This document shows, piece after piece, positions 34,766 to 42,734 of a DNA stretch of 64,000 nucleotides. Every line of letters starts with the position of its first letter. The first letter of the stretch is position 1. Made by a program: the position numbers and the translations under genes. The notes under the pieces are model-generated. The model saw only the letters and a list, made by a program, of their open reading frames with translations. It was not told the origin of the DNA and did no database searches. This stretch comes from Rhizobium leguminosarum (GTDB lineage Bacteria; Pseudomonadota; Alphaproteobacteria; Rhizobiales; Rhizobiaceae): contig NZ_MZMU01000012.1 of the NCBI RefSeq assembly GCF_004123835.1, forward strand, positions 682,001 through 746,000, in the 5' to 3' direction.

Positions 34766-35295
34766 CAGCCGGCCGTCGCCGGTTTTGCGGTCGTGCCTTC
34801 CATGGCGCCGATCTGATGCAGGTGCGTTTCCAGCGCCAGCTTGTCGATCGAGCTCAGCGGCAGACTGAGGAAGGCCATGATCCGGTTCTTGAGGAAGCGG
34901 GCGGCCTGCGCGAAGGCGCGGCCCTTCTCGACCTCGCTGCCCTCGACGGCTGCCGGATCCTCGACGCCCCAATGGGCGGTCATCGGATGGCCGATCCAGA
35001 CAGGGCAGGCCTCGCCGGCGGCGGTGTCGCAGACGGTGAAGATGAAGTCCATCTCCGGCGCGCCAGGCTCGGCGAATTCGTCCCAGTTCTTCGAGCGGAA
35101 GCCGGTCGAGGGATAACCCAGCGCCGCAAGCTCCTTCAGCGCCAGAGGATTGACCTCGCCCTTCGGCTGGCTGCCGGCCGAATAGGCCTTGAACCGGCCC
35201 TTGCCTTCGGTCTCGAGGATCGATTCCGCCAGGATCGAGCGGGATGAATTGGCGGTGCAGAGAAAGAGCACATTGTAAACGCGGTCTATGGTCAT
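34765..35295 (-). CDS. Arsenate reductase, low-molecular-weight phosphotyrosine phosphatase type
   Basis: This 176-aa protein has the phosphatase loop C-X5-R at Cys13-Arg19 (LFLCTANSSRS) followed by AESILETEGKGRFKAYSAGS and a later FIFTVCDTAAGEACPVWIG with two further cysteines, as in thioredoxin- or mycoredoxin-coupled ArsC enzymes. It therefore differs in fold from the neighbouring ArsC. The start at 35295 has GGGGGAA upstream and overlaps the arsR stop (ATGA). The C-terminal ~40 residues extend beyond the catalytic core. Confidence 0.9.
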   Translation of the reverse strand: MTIDRVYNVLFLCTANSSRSILAESILETEGKGRFKAYSAGSQPKGEVNPLALKELAALGYPSTGFRSKNWDEFAEPGAPEMDFIFTVCDTAAGEACPVWIGHPMTAHWGVEDPAAVEGSEVEKGRAFAQAARFLKNRIMAFLSLPLSSIDKLALETHLHQIGAMEGTTAKPATAG

Positions 35296-35648
35296 TGTAG
35301 TTCCCCCTTGGTTGCAGGTGCACAGCATGCGGCGACGGCGGCAGCCGGAGCGCAGATTTCCGGGTTCCCGCCGCAGCAATCCTCCATGAGAAAACGGATC
35401 AGTCCGCCGAGCGCCTCGTAATTGGCGGTGTAGATGATCGAGCGGGATTCACGCTGCTGGGCAATCAGGCCGGAGCGCTCCAGCTCCTTCAGATGGAAGG
35501 AAATGTTGGACGGCGAGACCTCCGCCTTTTCCGCGATGGCGCCTGCCGCCATGCCGTCGGGGCCGGAGACCACCAGCATACGGATGATGTGCAGGCGCGT
35601 CTCCTGCGAAAGCGCGCCGAATGCGATCAGGGCTTGACGTTGATCCAT
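35292..35648 (-). CDS. arsR: ArsR family arsenite-responsive repressor
   Basis: This 118-aa winged-helix repressor has SPSNISFHLKELERSGLIAQ as its recognition region. The ELCVCD metal site of E. coli ArsR is absent; instead cysteines cluster at the C-terminus (Cys91, Cys92, Cys99, and Cys108/109), the pattern of the Acidithiobacillus ferrooxidans ArsR type, in which three C-terminal cysteines bind As(III). It is the first operon gene, and an inverted repeat three bases before its start is a likely operator. Confidence 0.93.
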   Translation of the reverse strand: MDQRQALIAFGALSQETRLHIIRMLVVSGPDGMAAGAIAEKAEVSPSNISFHLKELERSGLIAQQRESRSIIYTANYEALGGLIRFLMEDCCGGNPEICAPAAAVAACCAPATKGELQ

Positions 35649-35650
35649 AT

Positions 35651-35666
35651 TTCAATAATCCTTGAA
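35651..35666. promoter_or_regulatory. Candidate ArsR operator
   Basis: TTCAA (35651-35655) and TTGAA (35662-35666) form an inverted repeat with a 6-bp spacer in the 42-bp gap between arsR and the divergent Cys-tailed gene, so one site could control both. A further TTGAA-like TTGAAA follows at 35670-35675. Confidence 0.5.
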
Positions 35667-35690
35667 TGGTTGAAACGAGGATTAGCGCAA

Positions 35691-36215
35691 ATGAACGTCA
35701 TCGACAACAGTAAAATTCAAGAGAACGACATCGATCTCGGCCTGCTGCTCAGTGTGCTTACCGGCGCCAAGGATTCTCCGCTGATTTTCTATTATGACGG
35801 CAAGGCGGTGAAGCCTGGCTATCATGTCACCGAAGTCAAGGCGGGCCAATTCTCCGGTCTGGATTGCGGCGCGAATCCTGAGGCCTGGACGGAGATCTTC
35901 ATCCAGCTCTGGGACATCGAGGAGGATGACCGCACGCATATGCCGGCCGGCAAGTTCTATTCCATTATCCGCAAGGCGACGGATCATGTGCAGTTGGATG
36001 GTTCGGCCAAGCTCACCTTCGAAGTCAGCGACGGCGTGCAGCCGATACAGCTGTACTGCGCGGCGATGCCGGTACTTCGCGCCGGCGCCGTCCACGTTGC
36101 GCTTTCGCCGCGGCCGGCAAGCTGCAAGCCGCGCGACCGCTGGCTGGCGGAGGAAAACAGCAATGCAGCGGCCTGCTGCGGGCCGTCATCGGCAACGAGC
36201 GGCTGCTGCGCTTGA
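35691..36215 (+). CDS. Cys-tailed DUF6428-like protein divergent from arsR
   Basis: The 174-aa soluble protein has no catalytic motif I can name; I recall similar proteins beside arsR under DUF6428. It reads YYDGKAVKPGYHVTEVKAGQ in the N-terminal half and ends in two cysteine pairs (AAACCGPSS and SGCCA), with other cysteines in GLDCGAN and QLYCAAM. The terminal CC pairs and the shared promoter with arsR suggest arsenite binding, perhaps as a buffer or chaperone; this is inference. ATG at 35691 follows ACGAGGATTAGCGCAA. Confidence 0.6.
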   Translation: MNVIDNSKIQENDIDLGLLLSVLTGAKDSPLIFYYDGKAVKPGYHVTEVKAGQFSGLDCGANPEAWTEIFIQLWDIEEDDRTHMPAGKFYSIIRKATDHVQLDGSAKLTFEVSDGVQPIQLYCAAMPVLRAGAVHVALSPRPASCKPRDRWLAEENSNAAACCGPSSATSGCCA

Positions 36216-36250
36216 GAGTAGATGTGTGGCAGTGAGACTCTCGGATTGTA

Positions 36251-36278
36251 TTGACTGACCACCAGTCAGTTGTATAAA
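36251..36278 (+). promoter_or_regulatory. Promoter and TetR-type operator of the DinB-TetR pair
   Basis: TTGACT (36251-36256) and TATAAA (36273-36278) are 16 bp apart. The perfect inverted repeat ACTGAC-CACCA-GTCAGT (36254-36270) fills the spacer, so a bound repressor would block the polymerase. The tetR gene is second in this transcript, implying autoregulation. Confidence 0.65.
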
Positions 36279-36332
36279 TGGAGTCTGCCGGCGTCATGCC
36301 GAAGCCATCCACCTATCGCCCGGGAGATCGCA

Positions 36333-36866
36333 ATGACCGCGCAGACCCTGTTGAACTCGCTGTTCCAATACAAAGCCAGCGTTGACGACGAGCTTCTCGA
36401 TGCGCTCAGCGCACTCAGCGCACTCAGCGCACTCAGCGCACTCGGCGCAGAGGCGCAATCCGACGACTTTCGCTCGGCCGTTCGTGTGCTCAATCACGCC
36501 CATCTCGTTGATCGCATTTTCGCTGCCAATCTTCAGGGGCTGGATCATGCCTACAAGGCGAACTGGAGCCGCGAAGCGCCGCCGCTGGCGCAACTGTCGT
36601 CCGATATCCGCGCCACGGATCGGTGGTATATTGGCTACACCTCCCGAATAGGTCCCGAGGAGATGGAGGAGATCATCGACTTTACCTTCACCGATGGCGG
36701 ACGCGGGCGCATGTCCCGCGAGGAGATGCTGGCCCATGTCGTGACCCACAGCGGCTATCATCGCGGTGAAGTCGGCCGCCTGCTGCCTCAGATCGAGAGC
36801 ACCGCCATGCGCGACGTGTTTACCGGCTACCTGCACAGGACCGATCCCGCGCGCCGTCAACAATAA
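36333..36866 (+). CDS. DinB family protein
   Basis: The 177-aa four-helix-bundle DinB protein has the probable metal triad: a His in VLNHAHLVDRIF and the pair in HVVTHSGYHRGEVGRLL. Members include thiol-dependent transferases and damage-induced proteins; the substrate here is unknown. Residues after DDELLD consist of an Ala-Leu-Ser tripeptide repeat encoded by a 9-bp DNA repeat (36402-36446), placed in the loop/helix near the N-terminus. The ATG at 36333 follows CGGGAGA. The tetR gene follows 15 bp downstream. Confidence 0.88.
   Translation: MTAQTLLNSLFQYKASVDDELLDALSALSALSALSALGAEAQSDDFRSAVRVLNHAHLVDRIFAANLQGLDHAYKANWSREAPPLAQLSSDIRATDRWYIGYTSRIGPEEMEEIIDFTFTDGGRGRMSREEMLAHVVTHSGYHRGEVGRLLPQIESTAMRDVFTGYLHRTDPARRQQ
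36402..36446 (+). repeat. Five tandem 9-bp units inside the DinB gene
   Basis: GCGCTCAGC, three copies of GCACTCAGC, then GCACTCGGC lie head to tail, encoding Ala-Leu-Ser x4 and Ala-Leu-Gly. Unit length is three codons, so gain or loss of units keeps the frame. Confidence 0.9.
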
Positions 36867-36881
36867 AAGGCCTGCCTGCCG

Positions 36882-37496
36882 ATGCCGGACAATCCTGTTT
36901 CAAAACCGAGAACCAAGCCGCCCGAAGAGCGGCGCGACGAGCTGATGACCGCGGCCGAGCGGCTGTTTCTGGAAAAGGGCCTGGAGCAGACCACGATCGA
37001 GGAGATCACGACCGGGGCGGGGGTCGCCAAGGGCACCTTTTACCTGCACTTTTCCTCGAAGGCCGACGTTCTCCAGGCGCTGCGCGCCCGCTTCGTGCAG
37101 GGTGTGCTGGATGGCATCGTCGCGGCAGTCGAAGGACGGCGGCAAGGGGATTGGCGCGGGAAGCTGGCGGCCTGGTCGACTTCATGCGCCACTGGCTATC
37201 TCGACGCGGCCGGGCTGCATCATCTCGCCTTCGTGGCAGCCGCTCCTGCAACGCGGGAGGGGCTTTCGCGCAACATCCTGATTGATCATCTGAACGAATT
37301 GCTTGCCGCCGGTGCTGGCGAGAATGCCTGGTCGGTCAGTGATCCCGGCTTTACGGCGGTGTTTCTGTTCAACGCTCTGCACGGCGTGGTCAATCAGCCC
37401 GGCATCGGTGAGACGCCCGCGGCCCGCGCCGAATTGCTGCGGGCGCTAGAGGGGCATTTCCTACGTGGGCTGGGATTGCCGTCAGGCATTGATTGA
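36882..37496 (+). CDS. TetR family transcriptional regulator (DinB partner)
   Basis: The 204-aa regulator has the TetR helix-turn-helix ELMTAAERLFLEKGLEQTTI then EEITTGAGVAKGTFYLHFSS; its C-terminal domain is unassigned. It starts 15 bp after the DinB stop and shares its promoter, whose spacer carries a perfect inverted repeat that is probably its operator. It converges on, and overlaps by 15 bp, the cyclase-like gene from the other strand. It likely responds to a small toxic molecule handled by the DinB protein. Confidence 0.9.
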   Translation: MPDNPVSKPRTKPPEERRDELMTAAERLFLEKGLEQTTIEEITTGAGVAKGTFYLHFSSKADVLQALRARFVQGVLDGIVAAVEGRRQGDWRGKLAAWSTSCATGYLDAAGLHHLAFVAAAPATREGLSRNILIDHLNELLAAGAGENAWSVSDPGFTAVFLFNALHGVVNQPGIGETPAARAELLRALEGHFLRGLGLPSGID

Positions 37497-38465
37497 GGGC
37501 TGGGCATCCCACCATCTGAGCACCCGCATCGCCCGGAGCGTCACCCACCGTGAGGGCTTGCCTTGCCCGTCATCGACCTCGAACCACACCCGACCGGCAG
37601 GGCTGTCGTCGAGCGGCCAACTGCCGTCCTGCAAGCGTCTGGAACGAAGGTGGTCGATTGCCTCGCCGAGGCGCGGATCGGGATCGGCGCCGGTCAGGAT
37701 CGCGCTGGCGCGGAAATAGTCGAGCGCGCGCAAAATGTCGTAGCGCCAGCGGTTCGGGTGCAGGAAGTGCAGAAAGTGCTGGTCTGCCGACTCGCCCGTG
37801 CCGAGGCGGCGGAAGAGGTTGCGGGCCAGCAGAAACTCCTCGCCCGTCCTGCGCGCCTCTCGAGACGGAGGCGTGCCGCCGGTCGATCTCTCGTATTCCA
37901 GCAAGCCTTCCAGCACGTTGATGGTGCTGGCGAAAGACGAGCGGACAGAGCCGTTGATCCGCTCGCAGTTCCAGCCGCCGTCGTCGAGACGCTCGCCGGC
38001 CAGCCTGTCGACGATGGGCGAGACGTCGACGCCGAAATAGGCCCCGTCGGCAACGGTGCGGCCGTTGATGCACTCCTCGACTTCGCCCTCCCAGTAAGGT
38101 TGGCCGCCTTCTTCCCAACGGGCGTTGGCGCCGATCAATTTGACGGTGCGCCTGGCACAACCGCAGGCGGGATCGAGACCGAATTCCCGCAATTGCGACA
38201 GCGAGAAGGTTGTGGCCGTCCACGGCTGGCCATGCTCCTTCCACTCGCGCGGGTCGAAACCGGCGGGCAGGAAGGCGCCGCCTGCCCATTGCCCGTCCTC
38301 GTCCTGGCAGGAGAGCAGCCTGGCGCCCCAGCCCTCGGTCTCGACTTTGGCCCGCTCAGTCATCCATTCCCGCGCCGGAGCATCGAGCAGGTCACGCATC
38401 ACCTGCCATCGGATCGATGGGTCGGAGTCGAGAAGCCATTCGATCACCGGGTCGGATTGGATCAT
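37482..38465 (-). CDS. Prenyltransferase/squalene-cyclase-fold protein
   Basis: The 327-aa soluble protein has several QW-like or alpha-alpha barrel repeats: QDEDGQWAGGAFLPAGF, LDDGGWNCERINGSVRSSF and LQDGSWPLDDSP. It lacks an obvious catalytic DXDD cyclase motif, so terpene cyclisation is doubtful. Such proteins are usually annotated as prenyltransferase/squalene-oxidase repeat or hypothetical. It begins VIEWLLDSDPSIRWQVMRDL, typical of that unnamed bacterial group. The ATG at 38465 was chosen for family length; an upstream in-frame start would add 22 residues. Confidence 0.75.
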   Translation of the reverse strand: MIQSDPVIEWLLDSDPSIRWQVMRDLLDAPAREWMTERAKVETEGWGARLLSCQDEDGQWAGGAFLPAGFDPREWKEHGQPWTATTFSLSQLREFGLDPACGCARRTVKLIGANARWEEGGQPYWEGEVEECINGRTVADGAYFGVDVSPIVDRLAGERLDDGGWNCERINGSVRSSFASTINVLEGLLEYERSTGGTPPSREARRTGEEFLLARNLFRRLGTGESADQHFLHFLHPNRWRYDILRALDYFRASAILTGADPDPRLGEAIDHLRSRRLQDGSWPLDDSPAGRVWFEVDDGQGKPSRWVTLRAMRVLRWWDAQPSINA

Positions 38466-38763
38466 GGGCGAACCTGTCGGCGGGTCGGGGTCGATGGCTC
38501 GTTTATAATCGCTTCGGCTGAGCAGTGCCACCCGGACAGGTCCACGGGAAATCGTCTAAATCCGACGGTTGTCGGCGAAAGCCTGTTCGATGCCGAGAAT
38601 GTGGCGCTTCGCGCCTGATTTCTTAATCATATCCGCAAAGAAATCGGAGGCGGGCCTATTGGGCTGCCTCTTCGTTTAGAACAGGGCGCGCCGATTAATA
38701 ATTATTCAAATCAATTGATGTATCAGTTTGACCCGGGGACAGATTTTACATCAAAGGTTTGCT

Positions 38764-39594
38764 ATGGCGTTTCTAGGTATTTCGGGGATGCAATATTCCG
38801 GGGAAATGTTTGCTGGTGCGCGTATTATTGTCGCGGAAGATTCCAACGTATTCACCTCGATGATCAGCAAACGCCTCAAGGAGCTGTTTGACATTGATGT
38901 CGAGATCTGCCGCAGCTTCGAGGATCTGCAGGTTTCCTACGACAAGTCTTCCGATCCGATCACGCTGGCGATCTCGAACATCAACCTGCCCGGCGCCGAA
39001 AACGGCGAAGCGCTCGAATATCTGGTCGATCTCTCCATCCCGACCATCGTTTTCACCGGCACCTTCCATGAAAACATGCGCGATAAGCTGATGGCCAAGG
39101 ATATCGTCGACTATATCCTCAAGGACAATATCTTCGCCGTCGACCTTCTGGCGGAATCGATTTGCCGCTTCCTCACCAATCATCGCCACCACGTGTTGAT
39201 CGTCGACGATAGCGCGACTGCGCGCGCCCTGCTGTCAAGCCGGCTGAAGCGCTACAATTTCCGTGTCAGCGTCGCCGAGAGTGGCGGCAAGGCGCTGGAA
39301 ATCCTGAAGGCCAACCGCGATATCGGCCTTGTCATCACCGACTACAACATGCCCGACATCGATGGCTTCGAACTGACGCGGCGCATCCGCGCCAGTATCG
39401 GCTCGCACGAACTGCGCATCATCGGCGTTTCCTCCTCCTCGAACCGGCTGCTTTCAGCGCGATTCCTGAAGGCCGGTGGCAATGATTTCATGCTGCGCCC
39501 CTTCATCGACGAGGAGTTCTACTGCCGCGTCAACCAGAACCTCGATACGCTGCTGCAAATTCAATCGATGCGCAAGGAACGGGCGGTTGCCTGA
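38764..39594 (+). CDS. Double-receiver response regulator, first receiver lacks the phospho-Asp
   Basis: This 276-aa protein consists of two CheY-like receivers and nothing else. In the first, the acidic pair (IIVAEDSNVF) and lysine (YILKDN) are present, but the acceptor position is Asn72 (AISNINLPGAENGEAL), so it probably cannot be phosphorylated. The second, HVLIVDDSATARALLSS and VITDYNMPDIDGFE, is complete. The next gene encodes a close relative with Asp at the same position 72 plus a GGDEF domain. It may act as an adaptor or phosphate sink for that protein. Start codon uncertain among several nearby ATGs. Confidence 0.85.
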   Translation: MAFLGISGMQYSGEMFAGARIIVAEDSNVFTSMISKRLKELFDIDVEICRSFEDLQVSYDKSSDPITLAISNINLPGAENGEALEYLVDLSIPTIVFTGTFHENMRDKLMAKDIVDYILKDNIFAVDLLAESICRFLTNHRHHVLIVDDSATARALLSSRLKRYNFRVSVAESGGKALEILKANRDIGLVITDYNMPDIDGFELTRRIRASIGSHELRIIGVSSSSNRLLSARFLKAGGNDFMLRPFIDEEFYCRVNQNLDTLLQIQSMRKERAVA

Positions 39595-39780
39595 CGGCTC
39601 TTCCAGTATCGGTATCGCGAGGGGGGCGGATATCACTGTCGGGGACAGTCGTCGAATTTCTGCAATTACAGGTAATATCGCCGTTATTTGTCCCCTTCAC
39701 GCGCACCGGCCTCTCGGTTATCTTCCCCACCGGGGAGAGGGCCGAGTCGAGCCCATTGGACGCATCGGGGAGTAGCGGCT

Positions 39781-41112
39781 GTGGCTTTTCAAGCGGATTT
39801 CCAGCGAGATGGTATCGGGCTGCGCTCCGGCGGGCTCAAAATACTTCTGGTTGAAGATTCCCGGATGTTTTCCGCGGTGCTCTGTCACCGGTTCCAGACG
39901 GAGCTCGGCCTTGCCGTCAAATCCTGCCCGTCGCTGAAGTCTCTTCGTAAGGAACTTGCCGATGACGCTCACGGCTACACCATGGCCGTCGTCGATCTCA
40001 ACCTGCCGGATTCGCCCTATGGCGAAGCGCTCGACTGCACGATCGAGCACGATATACCGGCGATCGTCTTCACCGCGACATTCGATCTCAACACGCGCAA
40101 CAAGATCATGGAGCGCAATGTTATCGATTACGTGCTGAAGGACAATGAATTCGCGCTCGACAATCTGGTCGCCACCGTCCGGCGGGCGATCTCCAACCGC
40201 AAGACGCGGGTGCTCGTCGTCGACGATGTCGTCTCGGCGCGCCAGGTTCTCGTCGACCTCCTGAAGGCACAGCAATATCTCGTCGTCGAGGCAAATTCGG
40301 GGCTCGAGGCGCTGGCAGCACTCGAGGCCTATAGCGATATCGAGCTCGTCGTCACCGACCACCACATGCCCGATATGAGCGGTTACGAGCTGACGCGGCG
40401 CATCCGCCATCGTTTCGGTTCGGACAGGCTGCGCGTCATCGGCGTTTCCTCCTCCAACGACCGCATGCTGTCGGCGAGTTTCCTCAAGGCCGGCGCCAGC
40501 GATTTCGTCTATCGGCCCTTCGTCGCCGAGGAGCTGCAATGCCGCATCGCCAACAATGCCGAAACGCTGGCGCAGATGCGGCAGCTGAGGGCGGCGGCCG
40601 CCTGCGACTACCTGACCGGCCTCTATAACCGCCGCTATTTCTACGACAACGGCCCGAAGCTGGTGAACGAGTGCCTGCGGCTGAAAGTGCCGAGCTCCGT
40701 CGCCATTCTCGATATCGACCATTTCAAGCGGTTGAACGATACCTATGGCCACGAGATCGGTGACAAGGCGCTGAAGGCTGTCGCAAACAGGCTGTTTACG
40801 ATCTTCGAAGGCAGCGATAATCTTCTCTCGCGGCTCGGGGGCGAGGAGTTCGCTATCCTCTTCCCACAGATGGATTCGGCAGCCGCGACCAAGCTCTGCG
40901 ACGAGATTCGCTCGGACATTTCGCGGCTGAAGGTCACGGCCGACGACGAGGAACTCGGCGTCACGATTTCGATCGGTATCGCCGAGATCGGCGGTTACGA
41001 GACCTTCGAGAATTACCTCAACGCCGCCGACCAGTTTCTCTACATGGCCAAACACAGGGGCCGCAACCAGGTCTATTCCGACGCCAGGATGACGGAAGAG
41101 GCGGCGCAATAG
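39781..41112 (+). CDS. Double-receiver diguanylate cyclase (PleD-like)
   Basis: The 443-aa protein has two receivers then a GGDEF domain. Receiver 1 keeps Asp72 (VVDLNLPDSPYGEAL); receiver 2 has VLVVDDVVSARQVLVDLLK and VVTDHHMPDMSGYE. The GGDEF domain shows AILDIDHFKRLNDTYGHEIG and the active-site SRLGGEEFAILF, so c-di-GMP synthesis is expected. The inhibitory I-site arginine appears replaced (EGSD five residues before GGEEF), suggesting weak product feedback. GTG at 39781 has GGGGAG upstream; no ATG fits better. It lies 186 bp after its paralogue and probably works with it. Confidence 0.88.
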   Translation: MAFQADFQRDGIGLRSGGLKILLVEDSRMFSAVLCHRFQTELGLAVKSCPSLKSLRKELADDAHGYTMAVVDLNLPDSPYGEALDCTIEHDIPAIVFTATFDLNTRNKIMERNVIDYVLKDNEFALDNLVATVRRAISNRKTRVLVVDDVVSARQVLVDLLKAQQYLVVEANSGLEALAALEAYSDIELVVTDHHMPDMSGYELTRRIRHRFGSDRLRVIGVSSSNDRMLSASFLKAGASDFVYRPFVAEELQCRIANNAETLAQMRQLRAAAACDYLTGLYNRRYFYDNGPKLVNECLRLKVPSSVAILDIDHFKRLNDTYGHEIGDKALKAVANRLFTIFEGSDNLLSRLGGEEFAILFPQMDSAAATKLCDEIRSDISRLKVTADDEELGVTISIGIAEIGGYETFENYLNAADQFLYMAKHRGRNQVYSDARMTEEAAQ

Positions 41113-41145
41113 CGCCTCCGGGGCGGGGCCAAGCCGCCGCCTTAA

Positions 41146-41234
41146 TCTCAGGCGGCGACGATTGCCTCAGGCGGTGGCCCCTTTCTAATGTCTCAAGCGG
41201 CGACGGCTGTCTTATTGTCTCAAGCGGCGACGGC
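41146..41234. repeat. 19-bp direct repeat covering the stop of the GlxA-type gene
   Basis: TGTCTCAAGCGGCGACGGC occurs at 41189-41207 and again at 41216-41234, 27 bp apart, and a degenerate form (TCTCAGGCGGCGACG) begins at 41146. Spacings of 27 and 45 bp are multiples of three, so each unit repeats the coding end Ala-Val-Ala-Ala-stop of the minus-strand gene. Confidence 0.8.
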
Positions 41235-42251
41235 CTGGCGAGCGGTCGCCATGGTCATCTTACGCTCGGCGCGCTCTTGCTGCGGCGAGCGATGGTAGAG
41301 TTCGCGATAACACTTGGAGAAATGCGAGGCCGAGACGAAGCCGCAGGCGACGGCGACCTCGACGACCGGCATCGAGGACTGCACCAGAAGATGGCGCGCA
41401 CGATCGAGGCGGATTTCCAGATAGTAGCGGGCCGGCGAGCGGCCCATCTCCTGACGGAACAGCCGCTCGATCTGGCGGCGCGAGAGGCCGGCGCCATCGG
41501 CAATCTCGATCAGCGACAGCGGCTCGGCGAGATTGCCTTCCATCAGCTCGATGATCGACAGCACCTTGGCGTTCTGCACGCCGAGGCGGGCGCGCAGCGG
41601 CAGGCGCTGGCGGTCGTGCGGGTTGCGCACGCGATCGGTCAGGTGCTGCTCGCAGATGCGGTTGACAAGGCTTTCGCCAAAGTCCTCGCCGACGAGGTTC
41701 AGCATCATGTCGAGCGAGGCGGTGCCGCCGGCGCAGGTATAGAGATTGCCGTCGATCTCGTAGAGATCGGCATAGACCTCCGCCTGCGGGAAGGCTTCCG
41801 AAAAGCCCGGCAGGTTTTCCCAGTGGATGGCGCAGCGCTTGCCGTTCAGGAGGCCGGCCTGGGCAAGCACATGCGCGCCCGTACAGAGGCTGCCGACGGC
41901 TACGCCGCGATTGTAGCATTCACGCAGCCAGGCATTGACCGATTTGTTGTTGAACTGTTCGACATCGATGCCGGAACAGACGAGCACCATACCCGGCCGA
42001 TTTTCGCCGCCGAGATGGCGGCGTTCCTCTGCGAGCGAGGAATTAGCCTCGACGCCGATGCCGCAGGAGGAATAGACCTTTTCCCCGTCGATGGAGGTCA
42101 GCCGCCAAGTATAGGCCTGATAGCCGAGCATGCGATTGGCGATGCGCAAGGTGTCCACGGCCGCCGAAAAGGGCAGCATGGTGAATTGCGGTACCATAAA
42201 GAAGACTATCGAACGCTTCTTGATCTGCATCCTGTTCATAGCGAAATCCAT
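41220..42251 (-). CDS. GlxA family AraC-type regulator with DJ-1/PfpI-like domain
   Basis: The 343-aa regulator joins an N-terminal class-I-amidotransferase/DJ-1-like domain, with VGSLCTGAHVLAQAGLLNGK as nucleophile-elbow region, to a C-terminal AraC double helix-turn-helix (LSLIEIADGAGLSRRQIERL and VEVAVACGFVSASHFSKCYR). Known relatives include rhizobial and pseudomonad regulators of choline, carnitine or glycine-betaine use. The ligand is not deducible here. The C-terminal Ala-Val-Ala-Ala tail and stop are embedded in a short duplicated repeat. Start may be at either of two nearby ATGs. Confidence 0.88.
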   Translation of the reverse strand: MDFAMNRMQIKKRSIVFFMVPQFTMLPFSAAVDTLRIANRMLGYQAYTWRLTSIDGEKVYSSCGIGVEANSSLAEERRHLGGENRPGMVLVCSGIDVEQFNNKSVNAWLRECYNRGVAVGSLCTGAHVLAQAGLLNGKRCAIHWENLPGFSEAFPQAEVYADLYEIDGNLYTCAGGTASLDMMLNLVGEDFGESLVNRICEQHLTDRVRNPHDRQRLPLRARLGVQNAKVLSIIELMEGNLAEPLSLIEIADGAGLSRRQIERLFRQEMGRSPARYYLEIRLDRARHLLVQSSMPVVEVAVACGFVSASHFSKCYRELYHRSPQQERAERKMTMATARQAVAA

Positions 42252-42533
42252 GCTCGAGGGGCGATGACACATTCGTTGCGCGGAATGCGTCGCGCCGATG
42301 TCCTGAAAGCGACACTGGCATGGAAAAATGCGGCCGGGAAGAGCAAATATGCGACATGACTGGCGATTTGGCCTGTCAAACCGCCGGAATGACCGCGGGC
42401 AGGCAGAAGACAGGCTGATAGGGGGCTGAAATTCAATGTTGAAAATGGCTTAGGGATGGATGGTCAGGCCACGAAAAAGGCGGCGTTGCGTGGTGCAGAC
42501 GCCGCCCTCATCTTGGGAGGAATGTCGCATTCA

Positions 42534-42734
42534 TTACATGGTCCGGTGTTTGTTGTCGTCCGTGCTCGGCCAGCCGATGTCCTTGCGGATGTCGAAGGGC
42601 ATGGCTTCGATTTCGCGAGCCGTCTGCCAGCGTGTCCAGGCGAGGGTGAGCTTGCGGGCATAATGTGCCAGGTCGAAGCGGCCTTGGCCGGAGGTGAGGG
42701 ACTTACCACCACCGCGATAGGTGAGCGTGGTCAT
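42534..42734 (-). CDS. DUF1127 small protein
   Basis: The 66-aa protein ends in the DUF1127 domain: RKLTLAWTRWQTAREIEAMP, then DIRKDIGWP, with the expected arginine-rich helix. Short DUF1127 proteins in alphaproteobacteria act in RNA turnover and in phosphate or carbon signalling, though most are uncharacterised. The ATG at 42734 has AAGGAACC upstream. It is monocistronic: the GlxA-type gene and marC lie far on either side. Confidence 0.88.
   Translation of the reverse strand: MTTLTYRGGGKSLTSGQGRFDLAHYARKLTLAWTRWQTAREIEAMPFDIRKDIGWPSTDDNKHRTM

Noticed and set aside
34774..35323. In-frame extension that would make AqpS a 417-residue fusion.
   Set aside because: The extra part is the antisense-like shifted reading of the phosphatase-type reductase gene; the true AqpS start is ATG 34765.
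39709..39740. CTTCCCCACCGGGGAGAGG-like sequence before the GGDEF gene.
   Set aside because: It may be a decayed copy of the palindrome at 27930-28067, but it is too short and damaged to call.
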